Positions 46,226 to 59,312 of a stretch of DNA of 64,000 nt are shown here, in pieces. The notes beneath the pieces were generated by a model, which had not been told where the DNA came from, ran no database searches, and saw only the letters and a list, made by a program, of their open reading frames with translations. The stretch is taken from NCBI GenBank assembly GCA_001414345.1, contig LLCB01000006.1, positions 310,001 through 374,000 on the forward strand, written 5' to 3'. Numbering within the stretch: the stretch's first letter is position 1; each line of letters begins with the position of its first letter. Source of the stretch: Hymenoscyphus infarciens. Taxonomy: Eukaryota > Ascomycota > Leotiomycetes > Helotiales > Helotiaceae. The translations under genes were made by a program, and so were the position numbers.

Positions 46226-48460
46226 TTCGTGGTTTGGTGGTAGAAGGTTGTGGGAGGATGGGAAGCCGCAAATATGGTACTAAAATGGTGGTACTGGGAT
46301 GGGAAATGGGGAAGTGATGGGAATAAGGAAGTGATATGATATGACATGATAACTGGGGAGATGACCAGGTCTTCAGCTTCCTTTTTTTCCCCTTCTCTTT
46401 CGTCCGTTCTAGGTGTCTTCTATCATCAGCATCTTCACCTCGTCTCCGCAAAGCTGGGCGCGGATGGGTGGAGGGAGCGCGCTTCTTTTTTATGCATGCG
46501 TGCATCGCAATGGCATAGGAGATATATCTGTTTTCGCCTTCGGGGGTCGGGGTGGGGGTATGAGCATTCTTGAGGTTCTTCGTTTGTTAGCGGTGCTTTT
46601 TGGGGAGTTTTACTGTTTTTGAGCTTGGTGGTTGATGGAACGAGGGGCGAGTATGGAACGTAAAATACGCTTGCGGGTGGAGGGAGGGTGGGGAGGGGAG
46701 AGTATGTACCAGGGCAGGGCGTGTAGTCGTGGTAGGGGAGCGGGGTGGTGAAGGGGAGCGAGGTGGTGGTGGAGGGGGCGGGGAGTAGTACGAGTATATC
46801 ACGATGTATTATTTTTCGAGACCTCTCGCTTGCTCTTGTCTTGCTCGTGTTTTGCTCATTGATGTGCGGATGATTTCATGTGTTTGATTCATTGACTGTG
46901 AGTCCTGTTAACTAACTCCTCTCACTTGCTATGATTGTTCTAACACTTCTCGGAGGACGGGCTGTGTATAAATTCGGTTATTCTGCCCGTTTGGGATAAC
47001 GAAAGTTTGGTTACTAGAAATCTCGAATCGCCGGTTGTGGTGTTATGTCTATATAGTGTCGTAAGAATTGTCGTATTCTATTCCTTTTTTTTTTTTTTTA
47101 CTACTATTATTTTATCATAAATAAAAGTAAGTAAACAATAATTTAAATAATAAATAATAAATAATAATTCGACTATACTACTCTCTAATACGATCATAAC
47201 TATAATATAAAGCTTTAAGAATAAGTCTTTTTTTAAAAGAGAGAAGAATATCATAGCTAGCTATCTAGAAATACTACGTTATATACTCGACATATTTAGA
47301 GCGTCGATATCTAAAATTTAGATTTTAAATATTTAAACACTTATATTATTACTTTAAGCGTTTTACTACTTCTATTATTAGTATTATAGAGATACTAGTT
47401 ATACTATTATCTACTCTTTATATATAGATCTTCTCTCTCTCTCTATATTAAAAAGACTAATTTAGTCTTTTTTATTTAAGAGTCTAGAAATTTAAGTATA
47501 TTATCTCTCTAACTATACTCTTATATACCTTTTCTATAGTAGTATATAATTCGTACTCTTATAAAAGTACTTTATTTATAATAGTAAAACCTCTGTTTTT
47601 AGGTACTAAGTAGAGACATTAGTCTCTACTAGTACATATCTTATCTAGCCTCTTCGCTAGGCTAGGAAAAGCTACTTCGATGTTCTAGAATAGAAATAGA
47701 AAAGCGGATTAAATATTAGAAGAAGATAGAAGTAGCTAGGCTTGCTAAAAGGTAAGGAGATAAGATATCAGGATATATTAAAAAGCTAGAGAGGAGTAGG
47801 AGAGCTACTTTAGGAAGGCTAGGATAACTAAAAAGGCTGAAAAATTTAAGACACTGTCAGACGTGGAGACTACTACGAGCTATGTATTTACACCACTGGG
47901 CAGAGATAAACAGTAAGTCTTACTTGCTCCTCTTGAAGCTTACTATTGGCTAACGCTTATTTACAGCTGCATAGAAATGCGGACATGCCACAAGCACTCC
48001 CCCGGTGAACCATCAAAATATATGTAATTGCAAGGTTGGAGACGAGCCTAGCCCTCTCTTGCAAAAATCGGGGATACCAGATAGCTATCAAGACAGTATA
48101 CAATAGATATTACATTGCCTTATTCCTAATACCGTTATGTGAGATTACGGTCCAAAAGAATCTTATTCCCCCCATGGACATTGCAATGAATTTCAGCACT
48201 CAACTCACAATTCTAACTAGTTCTTTTTCTTCTTTAAAATTGAGTAGCAACGAGTTTGCAGATAAGGACTCAATACTTGAAAGAGGGTGTGACAGTGGGA
48301 GGGTGGTTGAGTGAGGTATAACTGCTGAAGCGGTTAAAAGGATCACTGGTGTTGTGACCACCGCGCCAATGGAAGTTCCCGTGAAGCGGCACATAGGGAA
48401 ACCGAGACCTACCTAAAGTGTGGATTATGGCTTTTCAATTGCGCTTAATAACAGGTTCTT
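46226..48460. other. Gene-free interval with RIP-like block 47080-47860
   Basis: Positions 46226-47070 are the 3' flank of MOT1, with G-rich strings such as GGGGTCGGGGTGGGGG near 46541 and GGAGGGTGGGGAGGGG near 46680. From about 47085 a T-run opens an AT-rich, TpA-dense block reaching about 47860. It includes a decayed, inverted match to the LTR family near 47535-47563 (ends TTCGTACTCTTATA). Composition returns to normal by 47870. No gene was recognised. Confidence 0.55.
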
Positions 48461-49390
48461 TCAATTCCCATCCAGAATTCCACGCTCAACCAATTGCTCA
48501 CACTCCCTTCGAACCTTACTACAATACCCGTCATCGAGAGCAGTGGCACGAGGAAACGAACTGGTCCCGGGCAAGAGCTCAGTCTCATCTGCCAAATCTT
48601 TCAAAGTCTCATATTCTCCCTTCCAGCACTGTTTGATAACTCTATCCAGTGTATCTTCCCCCAAAGGCGGAAATCTCATTTGCTGGAAGAGATCAACCAC
48701 CACAGGAGCATCTTCAGGAGCTATAGATCCATCGTCATATGGTTCATGCCCGCGAGCCATCATATATAGCACTGAACCTATAGCGAATTGCTCATACCGG
48801 GCACCGTTCTCCCCGAATGAACCACACTTGTCGCCAGCCTCAGTGCCGAGCACGCGCGCCCATGGAGCAGCGCTACCTTCTGCGGGTGTCCCAAGCTCTC
48901 GAACACAATCAAAATCCGTGAGTTTGAGATGCTCGTGAGCGTCTAGAAGTAGATTGGGCGGTCGGATATCTGTATGGGCATATCCGAGAGATTCAAGCCA
49001 CGCAGCCGCACTCGATAGTTCCATGATCCATCGCTCGACGAGGGCAAGGGGCTCTCTTTTCTTGACTTCAATGAGACTACCTCCGTGAGGCCCTTCGTCC
49101 CGGATCTGATGTTGACGCAGGCGTTCTTCAAGAGTGCCACCGCTGTAGAAAGCGAGGAAGTTGCCCGTTGGGACCCGTAAGAAACTTTGAGGGAGGTCTG
49201 GACAAGGAGGGTGCAACTCAAGTATGTCATAGAATCTGTTTTCGTGGGTGAATTGGTCGCAATCCTCTTCCCGAGGGGATTTCAATGCGAGGTGATCGTT
49301 GATTTTGTGGACCTATCCTACCGCTCCGAGGGAGATGAATTCTCCACGAGATACCGGGATTTCTCTCCTAACACGTACTATGTTGCGTGT
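48461..49390 (-). pseudogene. Kinase-like gene interrupted by TAG in the glycine loop
   Basis: The intact downstream frame (49285-48461, 274 codons, no ATG at its start) contains ALKSP (ATP-binding Lys), YAHTDIRPPNLLLD (catalytic loop with HTD in place of HRD) and KLTDFD (DFD in place of DFG). A lobe with YEQFAIGSVLYMMARGHEPY follows. DIRPxN with DFD is typical of a fungal-expanded kinase-like group. Reading upstream in the same frame gives ISLGAVG, a TAG stop at 49315-49313, then VHKINDH, so the stop sits inside the glycine-rich loop. Another in-frame stop lies about 25 codons further up, and no start codon is visible. AT-rich DNA begins about 150 bases beyond. CAG to TAG is a RIP-type CA to TA change. 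A 42-nt intron removing the stop is possible but would delete the loop. Confidence 0.7.
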
Positions 49391-49439
49391 CTACTAGGAG
49401 ATGATATAGAAGCGGTGCAGAGGAAATACGAGTGAGAGA

Positions 49440-51034
49440 GTAAGAAGCGGCAAAAATTCACTTTTGTGCTAGCCCAAGTGAGCTAAGCGCCTAACCCCCA
49501 AGCCCTAAATTTCCCGCCCCTTCTATCAATTAGCGCCGTTGGCCATAATACTAGTAGAATAGTACTTTTAAAAAAAAGAATAATATAAAATAGCATTTAA
49601 AGAAAGAAGTAACTACTTTACTTTATTTTAAGAGATTCTACTACTAAGAATATTATATTTTAATAAATACTTGAAGCTATTACTACTAGTTTATTCTCTT
49701 TCTTTTTCTTTTATTATTAATACTTGAGTTTAAAAGAAAAGAGAGAGTATATATAGTAGAAGAGTTAAGATTTACTAATAGAATAGTACTTTTAAAAGAA
49801 GAAATAATATAGAGTAATATAGATATATTTAAAAGAAGAAGTAATAGAAAGAAGTTAGTATATAAAGTAAGTATCTCTTTTAGTCTCTAAAATAAATAAG
49901 ACTAATCTTAATTAGAAAATTAGTATAGAATTAAGAAAAGTAACTAGAAGAGCTTAAATAATCTTAATTTATAATTATTTAAGCTTTTAAAATAAGCTAA
50001 CTACTGAAATCTTAAGTAATCTAGAGTAATTAGCTTAAAAAGAGCCTAGTTTTAAAATATAATTAAGAAATTTATTATAGTATTAAGAACTAACCTATAT
50101 ACTTTTTTAAAGTATATATATATAATTCTTTCTATAATACGTTTTAATTTAATATTAAATATCGTTTATAATTATCTATTTAATTTATAATTTAGTTATT
50201 TCTATATATCTAGGACGCTCTAATTATTCTTCTTATGATATATTCTCTATACTAAATTAAGATTTATTTAATAACTCTTTAATATAATAAAGTAAATTTT
50301 GAGATAGCAAATATATTTAGTACTAAAAGACACTACTACTAAAAAACCTAAGATTTATCGAATATCGTTCCTTTTTTTACTAATATTTATTATAAAATCT
50401 ATATCGCGAGAAGCTAATAAATAGTATATCGCTCTCTATAAGTCTAGAATAAATAAATAAGAGAGTTTTTCCCCGTCTCCGTAGAGTATCTAGAGAAGAG
50501 ATATAAAGAAGTGCCTTTTTGAGGCGCAATTCCTCGAAAAGTAGTTTCCTAAGACTCCTAAGATATAGCTTCTAAGAGGAGGCTACCGGAAAGCGACTAG
50601 AGCACTAAAGCACGAGAGCTATTCTAAAGCTACCCTAGAGACGTAGAGTCTGAAAAGTAGGGTTGCTTTCCACTCACCTAGCCCTCCCTTTTCACTACTT
50701 CTTGTAGCCAATTGCCAATTATCAAAGGGTGTGAAAAATGCAACCGTCCAATCAGATCCAAAGACACTCGTGAACATCCCCTCAAATCTAAAAGACTGCT
50801 AAATTATCTCTCTTCCAAGAAATCTCAAGTGATAAAAACCAATACTATCTAGTAAAAACCCACTAGCCAGCCATCTTTAAACCATCCGCCTGACCCAAAA
50901 ACTCCTACCCTTTCTCAGACAGTGTAAAAGAGAAAGAAATAAATTAAAAAAATAGAACAATCGTCAACTCCAAAAAAAGGAGCTATTCTATCTTACCACC
51001 CCCCCCCCCCCAAGCCATCACAACAACGAATCAC
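49440..51034. repeat. RIP-like AT-rich block (about 49550-50650) plus gene flank
   Basis: The block is strongly TpA-rich, dominated by A, T, and AG/CT dinucleotides. The string TACTAATAGAATAGTACTTTTAAAA appears in two slightly different forms near 49549 and 49774, a direct repeat within the block. No coding frame survives. From 50650 to 51034 composition recovers into the 3' flank of the patatin-like gene, with a C-run at 50998-51010. Confidence 0.6.
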
Positions 51035-53536
51035 TCATTCGCCGCCGCCCTTACTCATATCAAGCAACCCGCCCTCAACCGCCGTCTCCGCGGCCGAATC
51101 CTCAAAAACACTCTCACCCCCAAGCAGTAGACCTTCAACATCATCCACCCCCTGTCCCTCCCCGTCCGCATCCGCATCACTATCACCCCCAGTAACACTC
51201 CCTCCACTCTCCCCCTCTCCCCTAAGCAGCCCCCTCATCTCATCCTCACTCAAGAAACTCTCGATACTCCCCCGTCTCTCCACGCCCATCCCCCTCGTCT
51301 CCCGCCGTCCCCTCTCCACCATCCGCTCAACCTTCATCCGATTAGCGAGAAACTGCAACTTGGGAAACGCACTCTGCTGCCCAACATGCAACATCCTAGC
51401 TAACTGTTTAGGATTAGGATCTGACAATATGCGCCAGAAATCGCTAATCACAGAGCGAGGCCAGATAGTGATAGTGCCTGAGAACTGTTGAAGCCAAATC
51501 TCGGACCAATCTTGTCCCAATGGTCGTGGTAACAATTCCAGATGTCGCAAAACCTTAAGCCACTTATTCAAATCAAGTTTCAGATATTGTTCAGCAGCAG
51601 AGCCAAGGAAACCACCTCGCCAACCGCGCCCGCGACGATGGGTGACTGGTTGCCCAACGGAACCGCGGGAGGAGAAAAAGAAGAGGTTGATATGTGGGTT
51701 TACCTGGGATACGATGCTGAAATTGACGTTGAAATGGAGGTTGAGTGCTTTCAGAGGGATGTCTGTACGGAGGGAGCCGTCTTTCCATTTATGACCGAAG
51801 GAGTAGGGGACTAGGGTACCCTTTGGAGTTTTCATCATGAGAACGACGGGATTCAGAATTCCTGGGACGGCGGCGGAGGCGAGGACTGCGGACCAGATTA
51901 CACAGTCGGGACTTGTGAGGTAGTTTGTGAGAATACTATGTTTCGTCAGTATCGATTTTGAAGTTTCAACGAAGGGGAAGGGGTAACATACGTTGGAGAA
52001 TGAGGATCAGCAGGAACACAGGAAACATTTAGAATCCTCCCCGTCCTCTCATACGCCTCTCGGAAAGTCATACTTCCCCTCGAGAACCAACTACACTTCT
52101 TAGCCCACTCCAAAGAATCGAATCTCGCACCAGTCTTCCACCAACGAGGACCCCAAGTCGAGAAAGGTTCTGAGCAAGCATCGATTCTCCCAGCAAGCGC
52201 TGGAACAAGCAATTTCTTGAGTTCCTCGTTGGTACGGGTTGCAACCAAGGCAGCTACAAGCGCTCCACCGGATGTACCAGTGATGACTTCTGGTAATAGG
52301 TCTGCATCGAGAAGAGCTTTCACTACACCAAAGTGATAGTATGCAAAGGAAGCACCACCTGAGAGGCATAATGCAGTACGACCAAAATTGGTCTGCATTC
52401 GTTTGAATAGAGCTCTCTTCTCATCAGCCCCAAGCTGAGTAGTTTCAGCAAGCAGCCTAACAGCCCTCTCAACTACTTCAAGTCAGCCAAAAATCCAAAC
52501 CCCCACAAATGAGAGAGGGAGAAAACTTACGCTCATCAATAAACTGCTGCACCAAATTCTTCGTCCCATAATAAGTCTGAGAATACAACCTCGAATTCTC
52601 CACCCCCACAAAATTACTCTTCACACACGCCTCAACAAGCGCCTTCAAATCCAACACAGCCTTCTGCTTCGTCCCACTGATATTCCCCCTCTCCTCACTC
52701 TCCACCTTCCGCCTACACTTCCGCAACTGCTCCACCACCCTCTTCACAGTCTTGTGATCGTAATACGCGAAATTCTCATCCTCCCTCCACTTATCATTCC
52801 CCAGATAGCGATCTAACTCCTTCGCAGCCTTAACCCAATCAGCATAACTCTCCGCACTCTGGAGTTTCCGTCGCAGCCTCTCGCGCTTTCCACGCCAGGC
52901 GATGAAGTGTTCGTAAAGCCAGATGTAGAGACGGGTAAGCATGTAGCTAGCACCCAGTCCTAGGACCCAAGCACCTACTACGGCGAGGAAAGGCCATTTG
53001 AGGAGGGTGTATAGATAGCCCTCCCTAGTCTCATCTCTACTCCGTCGAGGTTTTCTTGTTCGCCCTTTGATTTTCTTTTTCTCCCCATTACTGCCTCCCT
53101 TTCTCCACGATTTCCTAGGCGGATTCACGGGAGCCCAATCATTCTGAGCCGTAATAAAGAAACTCTCCTTCCGACTCGGCGTCCTAGGAGACGGACTTCT
53201 CAAGGAAGGACTCGTAATCCCACTACCAAGCCCTTGCGAGGTTGTACCCAGCGCCAGCGAGCTCCCAGTCCCACTCGCAAACCCACTCGAGCTCCCCCTC
53301 CTCAAAGATGCCGTACTCAAACTCGGACTAACAGGCGTAAAACTGCCCCTCCTCTCACACCCCGCACCACCATTCTCCTCACCAGCAGTCTGTTCCGGCG
53401 CCGCAAGGGCATTCGCAAACGCGATGACATCGTCGTAAGATAGGAATTCGTAATTAAAATCCGGGAGGAGGGACGAGTCGAAGCCCTCCGGGCTATGGGG
53501 TGCTGGCCCGTCGGTTTCGCGCGAGAGGTCTGCCAT
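51035..53536 (-). CDS. Patatin-like phospholipase/triacylglycerol lipase (Tgl3-5/PlpD type)
   Basis: Predicted to hydrolyse acylglycerols or phospholipids at lipid droplets or membranes. Exons 53536-52531, 52475-51992 and 51935-51035 join in frame to 796 aa; the first acceptor may be 3 bases later. The N-terminal 150 residues are disordered. A hydrophobic segment (LKWPFLAVVGAWVLGLGASY) precedes a helical DUF3336-like region with WKAAKELD-type and YYDHKTVKRVVEQL stretches. The patatin domain shows the oxyanion loop LSGGASFAYYHFG, the nucleophile elbow GTSGG (catalytic Ser) and the dyad Asp in WKDGSLR. The acidic Gly-rich C-terminus is low complexity. The order matches fungal PlpD and yeast Tgl3/4/5. 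Introns are 54 and 56 nt. Confidence 0.92.
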
Positions 53537-54490
53537 TGTTTTCTGCTCTGTTCCTTCGTCGTTTGAGTTCGTGGATTTGGATTGTGTGATTTCGGCGCGA
53601 GGTTATATGCCGTATCGTGTGAGCTATTGCCCAAGCTCTCAAGCTCTCAAGCTCTCGTTGTCGTTGTCGTTCGAAGTCAACCGTTCGCTTTCCCACTCTC
53701 AACTCCGCGCAACCTCAAGAAACGGGCTCCACAAGCTTAATACCATGAGACATCTGTTGAACCGTGAGGCTGTGCTGTTTATGTACGGGGCACGAAAGAA
53801 CGAGGAATGTAAACGTGGGTTGTGGTCTCTGGAATGCGCGTGGGTGACGAGACAGCAGAAGCACGAGGTCCGATTCTCAACCTCTACAGATGACGTATTT
53901 TTGGGGGTTTGCCTCACTAAGACAAAAGGTGGGTTGATTTATGTGTGATTTCGCCATTTCACTATCAGCCCCAGATGCTCTCTGTTCGATTCTCAAATAG
54001 AGGGTTGGGATTTTAACTGGAAAGATGAATTTAAGTTCTCAAGGTACATTTTGGCGGGGTCAATGTGGTTCCAACAAACAAGCGGAATGAAAGCCATCCG
54101 CAATCCCCAAAAAAGCCACCCCAACCCTTTACCAATCATAGGTAAACAATTTTGGAAATCTCATGAAAATGAAGAGAGATAGAATTTCTTGATCGCAATA
54201 CTATGCAGAGAGAGGTACAAACAATCCCATGGCCGAATTCAAGAAGATGAAAATGAGTTATGGAAAACTCCACGCTCGGCTCTTCCCCCATTCCCTCCAT
54301 GAGAAAACCCCTCGCAAAAAGCCCTGCCAAGAACGCATGATGTTTGGTAAGGGTGAAAAAAGACGAGACCCTGTGCTAATAAAAAACTCCGTCCATCGTA
54401 ACATTTCTCTGTAAGGAGCCAACCAGCCGCTTATCTTCCATTCATCGTTCGTCCCCTCAAACTCCCCTCCTTCCCGTCTGCAAACATCAT
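53537..54490. other. Intergenic interval, patatin gene promoter side and SAR1 3' flank
   Basis: Immediately upstream of the lipase start is a short AAGCTCTC/CGTTGT repeat near 53632-53672. A plus-strand frame at 53571-53948 (125 codons) covers this leader and has no recognised protein features. A minus-strand frame at 54258-54512 overlaps the SAR1 stop and appears accidental. No RNA gene was seen. Confidence 0.5.
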
Positions 54491-55498
<1,008 letters not shown>

Positions 55499-56993
55499 CT
55501 TGGACTTTTCTTTGATGTGTAGGAGGGTGGTGTTTCGGTGGTGTTCTCGTATTGATTCGTGGTATGAATTATTTCAGGACAAGGTTCTCGGGCATAGGAT
55601 AGTGACGGTCAATCTGGCGTTGGCAGAAATACGCTAAGATTGGGTGCCTCGGATACGAGGCTTAATAACCCCAAATTCATGATAACCTGACACATATTCA
55701 ATCAGATGATTGCGAGTTCAAGGAACACAATCAAAGAGGGAGTTCGAATGATGATGGTAATAGTTTTCGATTCAAGTATGCGAACAAAAAGAATGCACAT
55801 ATCTAACACACTTAAGCAACCCTGAGCAACCCCGAGCAACCCAACTACCTGGTCGCAGTGTGTCCCCTAGCAACTCAATCACCTACCCTCCACAAAACTA
55901 CCCACATGTATATACGACTCCAAGACCCTAAACCAACCTCAACTCTCCCATCCAAACCTCGGCTTACCTTGAATTAAAGTGAAAACACCTCACCTCAACA
56001 CCTCACCTCAACACCTCACCTCAGCACAACCCCTCAACAACCTCCCCCCCAGCACAGCATCAAAGCATCAAAGAAAAATAAGAGTGTAACAATCTTTAAT
56101 CATTCAATATAAACACCTCCCAGTGCCTCTCCCAGTGCCTCCCCCATCCATCCACCTCTCCACCCACCTCTCCATCCACCCACCTCTCCATCCACCCACC
56201 TCTCCATCCACCAATCCCCCAACCGCCCCCTTCCCCTCCAGCGAACAAAAAGAAACTCATAAAAAAAGATGTAAAGCCAAAAAAAAGATGTAAAGCCAAA
56301 AAAAAAGATGTAAAACCAACCAAGGAATATCCATCCATGCATTGGCACGTGAAAACCACAAACCCAAATCAGCCCAGTCATTCATTCAACAGTCATTCAT
56401 TCATTCAGCCTGGCCAATCTTTCCCTTTCCCCCCCTAATATGGAAAAAGAGAAGAAAGAAAAGTCATCTTCGCAAAGGACGGATCGAAATTCAAAAAAAA
56501 TCAAGCTTTCGATTCCCGCCGCGAATGTCCATATGCTACCCCGCTATGCTATGTGAAGAAAGAAGTGTGATGAAGAAGAAAAAAAGAACTCCCCCCATAA
56601 AAAAAAGGTATCATGGATCCCCTCGAAAGTCGCGTAGAGGATCCCAAAGGAACGCGGAAAGAAGAAAAAAAAAGGCTTTCAAATTCCCCAAATTCTCTCT
56701 CGCTGAAATGAGGTTCGTTGTCCTCATTCCCATATGTAAAAGGTGTGCTGCTCGCTCTTCACATCCATTGGAAACCCGCATCTGGATAAAATGGTGGAAT
56801 GAAACAAAAGAAGTGTATATACAAAGACGGAGTTCCACATCTGGTGATCAATTTCAAAAAGAATAATTGTGATGGGATGGTAGTAGTAAAAGTGAGAAAA
56901 GGAGCTATGTACAAAATCGAATCAAACATGTGTCTATGAGGGTGAGAACAGCCTGTTGCTGTCTCGGGGTATCAATCTGCTTTTCTAAACATC
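55499..56993. other. Intergenic interval with several minisatellites
   Basis: Tandem motifs seen: a GAGCAACCC(C/T) repeat near 55818-55845, a CAACACCTCACCT repeat near 55988-56022, a CCACCTCTCCATCCACC repeat near 56140-56215 and an AAAAAAAGATGTAAAGCC repeat near 56261-56318. CATTCATTCA repeats lie near 56380-56408. A 174-codon plus-strand frame at 56342-56866 crosses purine-rich, Lys-rich DNA and is probably accidental, being antisense to the 3' flank of the downstream minus-strand gene. Confidence 0.6.
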
Positions 56994-59312
56994 TTAAGCA
57001 GACATCATGTATGGATTGTGAGGGACTGGTGGCAGTACGGTCTTGCCGGCCATGTTGAGTCCCACTTCTCGCATCCGCTGAGCTCCTTTTCCGGTTTGCA
57101 TCTTTCGCTCTGGTTGGTTCTTTCCCTTGCAGTGTTTTTGGAGGAACTTTTCCTTTCGGCGAAGACGTTTCCTCTCGAGACCTTTGACAATATCAATCGC
57201 ACCACGCACATGCCCATCGTTCCCATCGCTGTCATGGTAACCATTTCCAGCGGCAGCGACAATACGAGAAGCCCTGTATTGGCGGCCAAAGGCATTTGGA
57301 GCACGTGGGAGAGACTTGGTGTGGGTGAGTCCCGGGCGAGACGCAAGCTCTCCAAATCGGATGGCCGCAGTGGTCATCTGGTTGGGAGTGCCTTGGGGTG
57401 ATTGAATAGCAAGAGTTGGTGGCGGAGAGCGCATACGTTTGGGTGAATGACCGAATAACTTGCGAGGAGGCGGAGATCGATGGCGTTGTTTTGGAGGTGG
57501 AGGAGAGTGAAGACGTCTTCCTGGTGGAGGTGAATGCATTCTTCTTGGAGAGACCAGCGGGGACTTGCGTCTTGTACGCTGTCTACCCTCGTGATCCGAC
57601 TCTTCGAATTTGCCGTGGATCCAAACTTCATCGCTATTCTGGCTATTCTGTACCAAGTCCTCGTCATCTTCCTCATCGTCTGGGTCAGACGTTGGGAAAC
57701 TGGGATCAATATCTTGAGGAGTCTGCTTATGCTTGGCGTGTTTTCGTGCTTCTATGCAAGCAATGTATGCATTTTCCATGGGTCTATCTTCATCGAGTGT
57801 TCCACAAACAAAATCCGTGCTGTCGGGTAATTCTGGAGTGCCGGGGCGAATCTTCATTGCACGACGACGTGGTTTCTTGCCTCCTGTACCTTTGGATCCG
57901 AGCATTGTGTCCATATAATGCAGAGAGTCGATCGAAGACGCGGAAGCGGCTCGGTGAGCAGATGCACGGTATGTTGAAGCTTCTACGGATTGTGGAGCGG
58001 GAATGTTTCGTCCGGGAGTCCAGAAATTGAATTCTCCGGCATCACTCTCATCGTCTGAATCAGCAAATCCGGCTTCGTTGTCGGTTTCGTTGCCATCCGA
58101 CACATCGTCGTCTTCCTCATCGTCGTCTTCCTCTTCCTCTTCCTCTTCCTCTTCCTCGTCGTCATCATCCTCGTCATCCTCGGAGTAATTGACGGTTTGC
58201 GCATCTTCGTCCTCTTCTTCGTCCTCTTCAAGTTCCTCTTCCTCAACCTCGTTGCCCAACTTTCGAATAGCGTTCTCCTTCTTCAAGGTATCATTAATGG
58301 TCATCTTCCTTGCTGACATCTCGACATCTTTGAGAATCCAATCATCTTCCTGTGGTCCCTCACTGGCGAATTCATGGAACCGAGTAGCATCAGAAGAGTG
58401 TAGGGTCTTCTCATCAGCAATGATATACTTTGGTTTAGCTCTCACAGCGAGTGGACTTTGAGATCGACGCCTCAGTGTTGATGTCGAGTTTTGTTGGAGT
58501 CGGGCGGGTGAGTTTACCGAGGACTTTCTGGTCATGGATGGCGACCGACTTGTTGATTTTCTCGAGGATTCCGTCGACTTGTGCTCGACCTTCTCCGCCT
58601 CAGGTTTGACTGCCTTGTCCGAAGGTTTCGGTCCGGGGCAGGCAAATTGAATCTTGCAAACGCGTGGTTTCGGTGCTTCGGATGTGGTACTTGGCACCTG
58701 TTCTTGAGGTGGTGCGGGAGGGGTAGTTGGTTTGGGGGCCGCGTTTTTGGTTCCACCGCAGGCAAAGGTAATACAACGTTTCTTAGGTGCGGTAGCAACT
58801 TGAGCCTTGGGAGAAACGCTGATGACTTCAGGTGGATCAATAGAATCTCGTAATCCGAAAGTGCTGGTATGAGGAGTTGGTGGTACAGTCTTTCCACCAA
58901 GAGAATAAGGAGCGAAACTTCCATAAAGCATGCCAGGTGGTGGAGGGCTTGGCGTATTCGTACGCGCCGGGCTCGTAAGACCACCGTCGCTGGTTAATTC
59001 GGCAGTTGATGCCATGCTGGCATTGCTGATCATGGATCGTCGACGAGATAATTCGGTTTTAATTTGTATTTCTGGGTGAGCGGTGTCGGTTTCGGGACCT
59101 TTCATGAGTGCCTTGGTGAGGAGGGATTCCTTTCTCTCGGTCTTTCCCTGGATGGTAGATTTATGGAAGTCGTTTTGTAGCTTTTGTTGCTCGATCATAG
59201 ATGGGTGATCCGGTGGTTCATCGACGTCCGCAGGTGGTTCTTCGTCGGCCACTGTATCTGTGGTCCTGGCGGGTGCCTGGGACCGCCAGGAAAAGAAATC
59301 CTGCAAACCCAT
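56994..59312 (-). CDS. Acidic/Ser-rich fungal protein, probable DUF2457
   Basis: Single exon of 772 aa starting MGLQDFFSWRSQAPA. Two similar Cys-containing strings, RCITFACGG and CKIQFACPGP, lie near residues 185 and 232. A conserved-looking block with DEKTLHSSDATRFHEFASEG then DDWILKDVEMSARKM is at about 300-350. A poly-Glu/Asp tract follows (about 365-415), encoded by CTTCCT and TCGTC repeats at 58088-58240. Next comes FNFWTPGRNIPAPQSVE, then RRRAMKIRPGTPELPDSTDFVCGTLDE. An Arg/Ser/Pro region with RRMHSPPPGRRLHSPPPP repeats leads to a basic C-terminus. The order recalls a fungal family annotated as DUF2457, recognised from memory only. Localisation is probably nuclear given the basic clusters, but this is an inference. 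Confidence 0.8.
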   Translation of the reverse strand: MGLQDFFSWRSQAPARTTDTVADEEPPADVDEPPDHPSMIEQQKLQNDFHKSTIQGKTERKESLLTKALMKGPETDTAHPEIQIKTELSRRRSMISNASMASTAELTSDGGLTSPARTNTPSPPPPGMLYGSFAPYSLGGKTVPPTPHTSTFGLRDSIDPPEVISVSPKAQVATAPKKRCITFACGGTKNAAPKPTTPPAPPQEQVPSTTSEAPKPRVCKIQFACPGPKPSDKAVKPEAEKVEHKSTESSRKSTSRSPSMTRKSSVNSPARLQQNSTSTLRRRSQSPLAVRAKPKYIIADEKTLHSSDATRFHEFASEGPQEDDWILKDVEMSARKMTINDTLKKENAIRKLGNEVEEEELEEDEEEDEDAQTVNYSEDDEDDDDEEEEEEEEEEDDDEEDDDVSDGNETDNEAGFADSDDESDAGEFNFWTPGRNIPAPQSVEASTYRASAHRAASASSIDSLHYMDTMLGSKGTGGKKPRRRAMKIRPGTPELPDSTDFVCGTLDEDRPMENAYIACIEARKHAKHKQTPQDIDPSFPTSDPDDEEDDEDLVQNSQNSDEVWIHGKFEESDHEGRQRTRRKSPLVSPRRMHSPPPGRRLHSPPPPKQRHRSPPPRKLFGHSPKRMRSPPPTLAIQSPQGTPNQMTTAAIRFGELASRPGLTHTKSLPRAPNAFGRQYRASRIVAAAGNGYHDSDGNDGHVRGAIDIVKGLERKRLRRKEKFLQKHCKGKNQPERKMQTGKGAQRMREVGLNMAGKTVLPPVPHNPYMMSA

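Noticed and set aside
47535..47563. Third solo LTR
   Set aside because: Only the first 80 or so bases match the LTR family in inverted orientation; the rest and the target duplication cannot be traced.
56342..56866. 174-codon plus-strand frame
   Set aside because: Lys/Arg/Ser-rich because the DNA is purine-rich; directly downstream of a real minus-strand gene and without homology that I know.
57416..58461. Plus-strand frames including a poly-Ser stretch
   Set aside because: These are complements of the acidic-tract codons of the minus-strand DUF2457-like gene.
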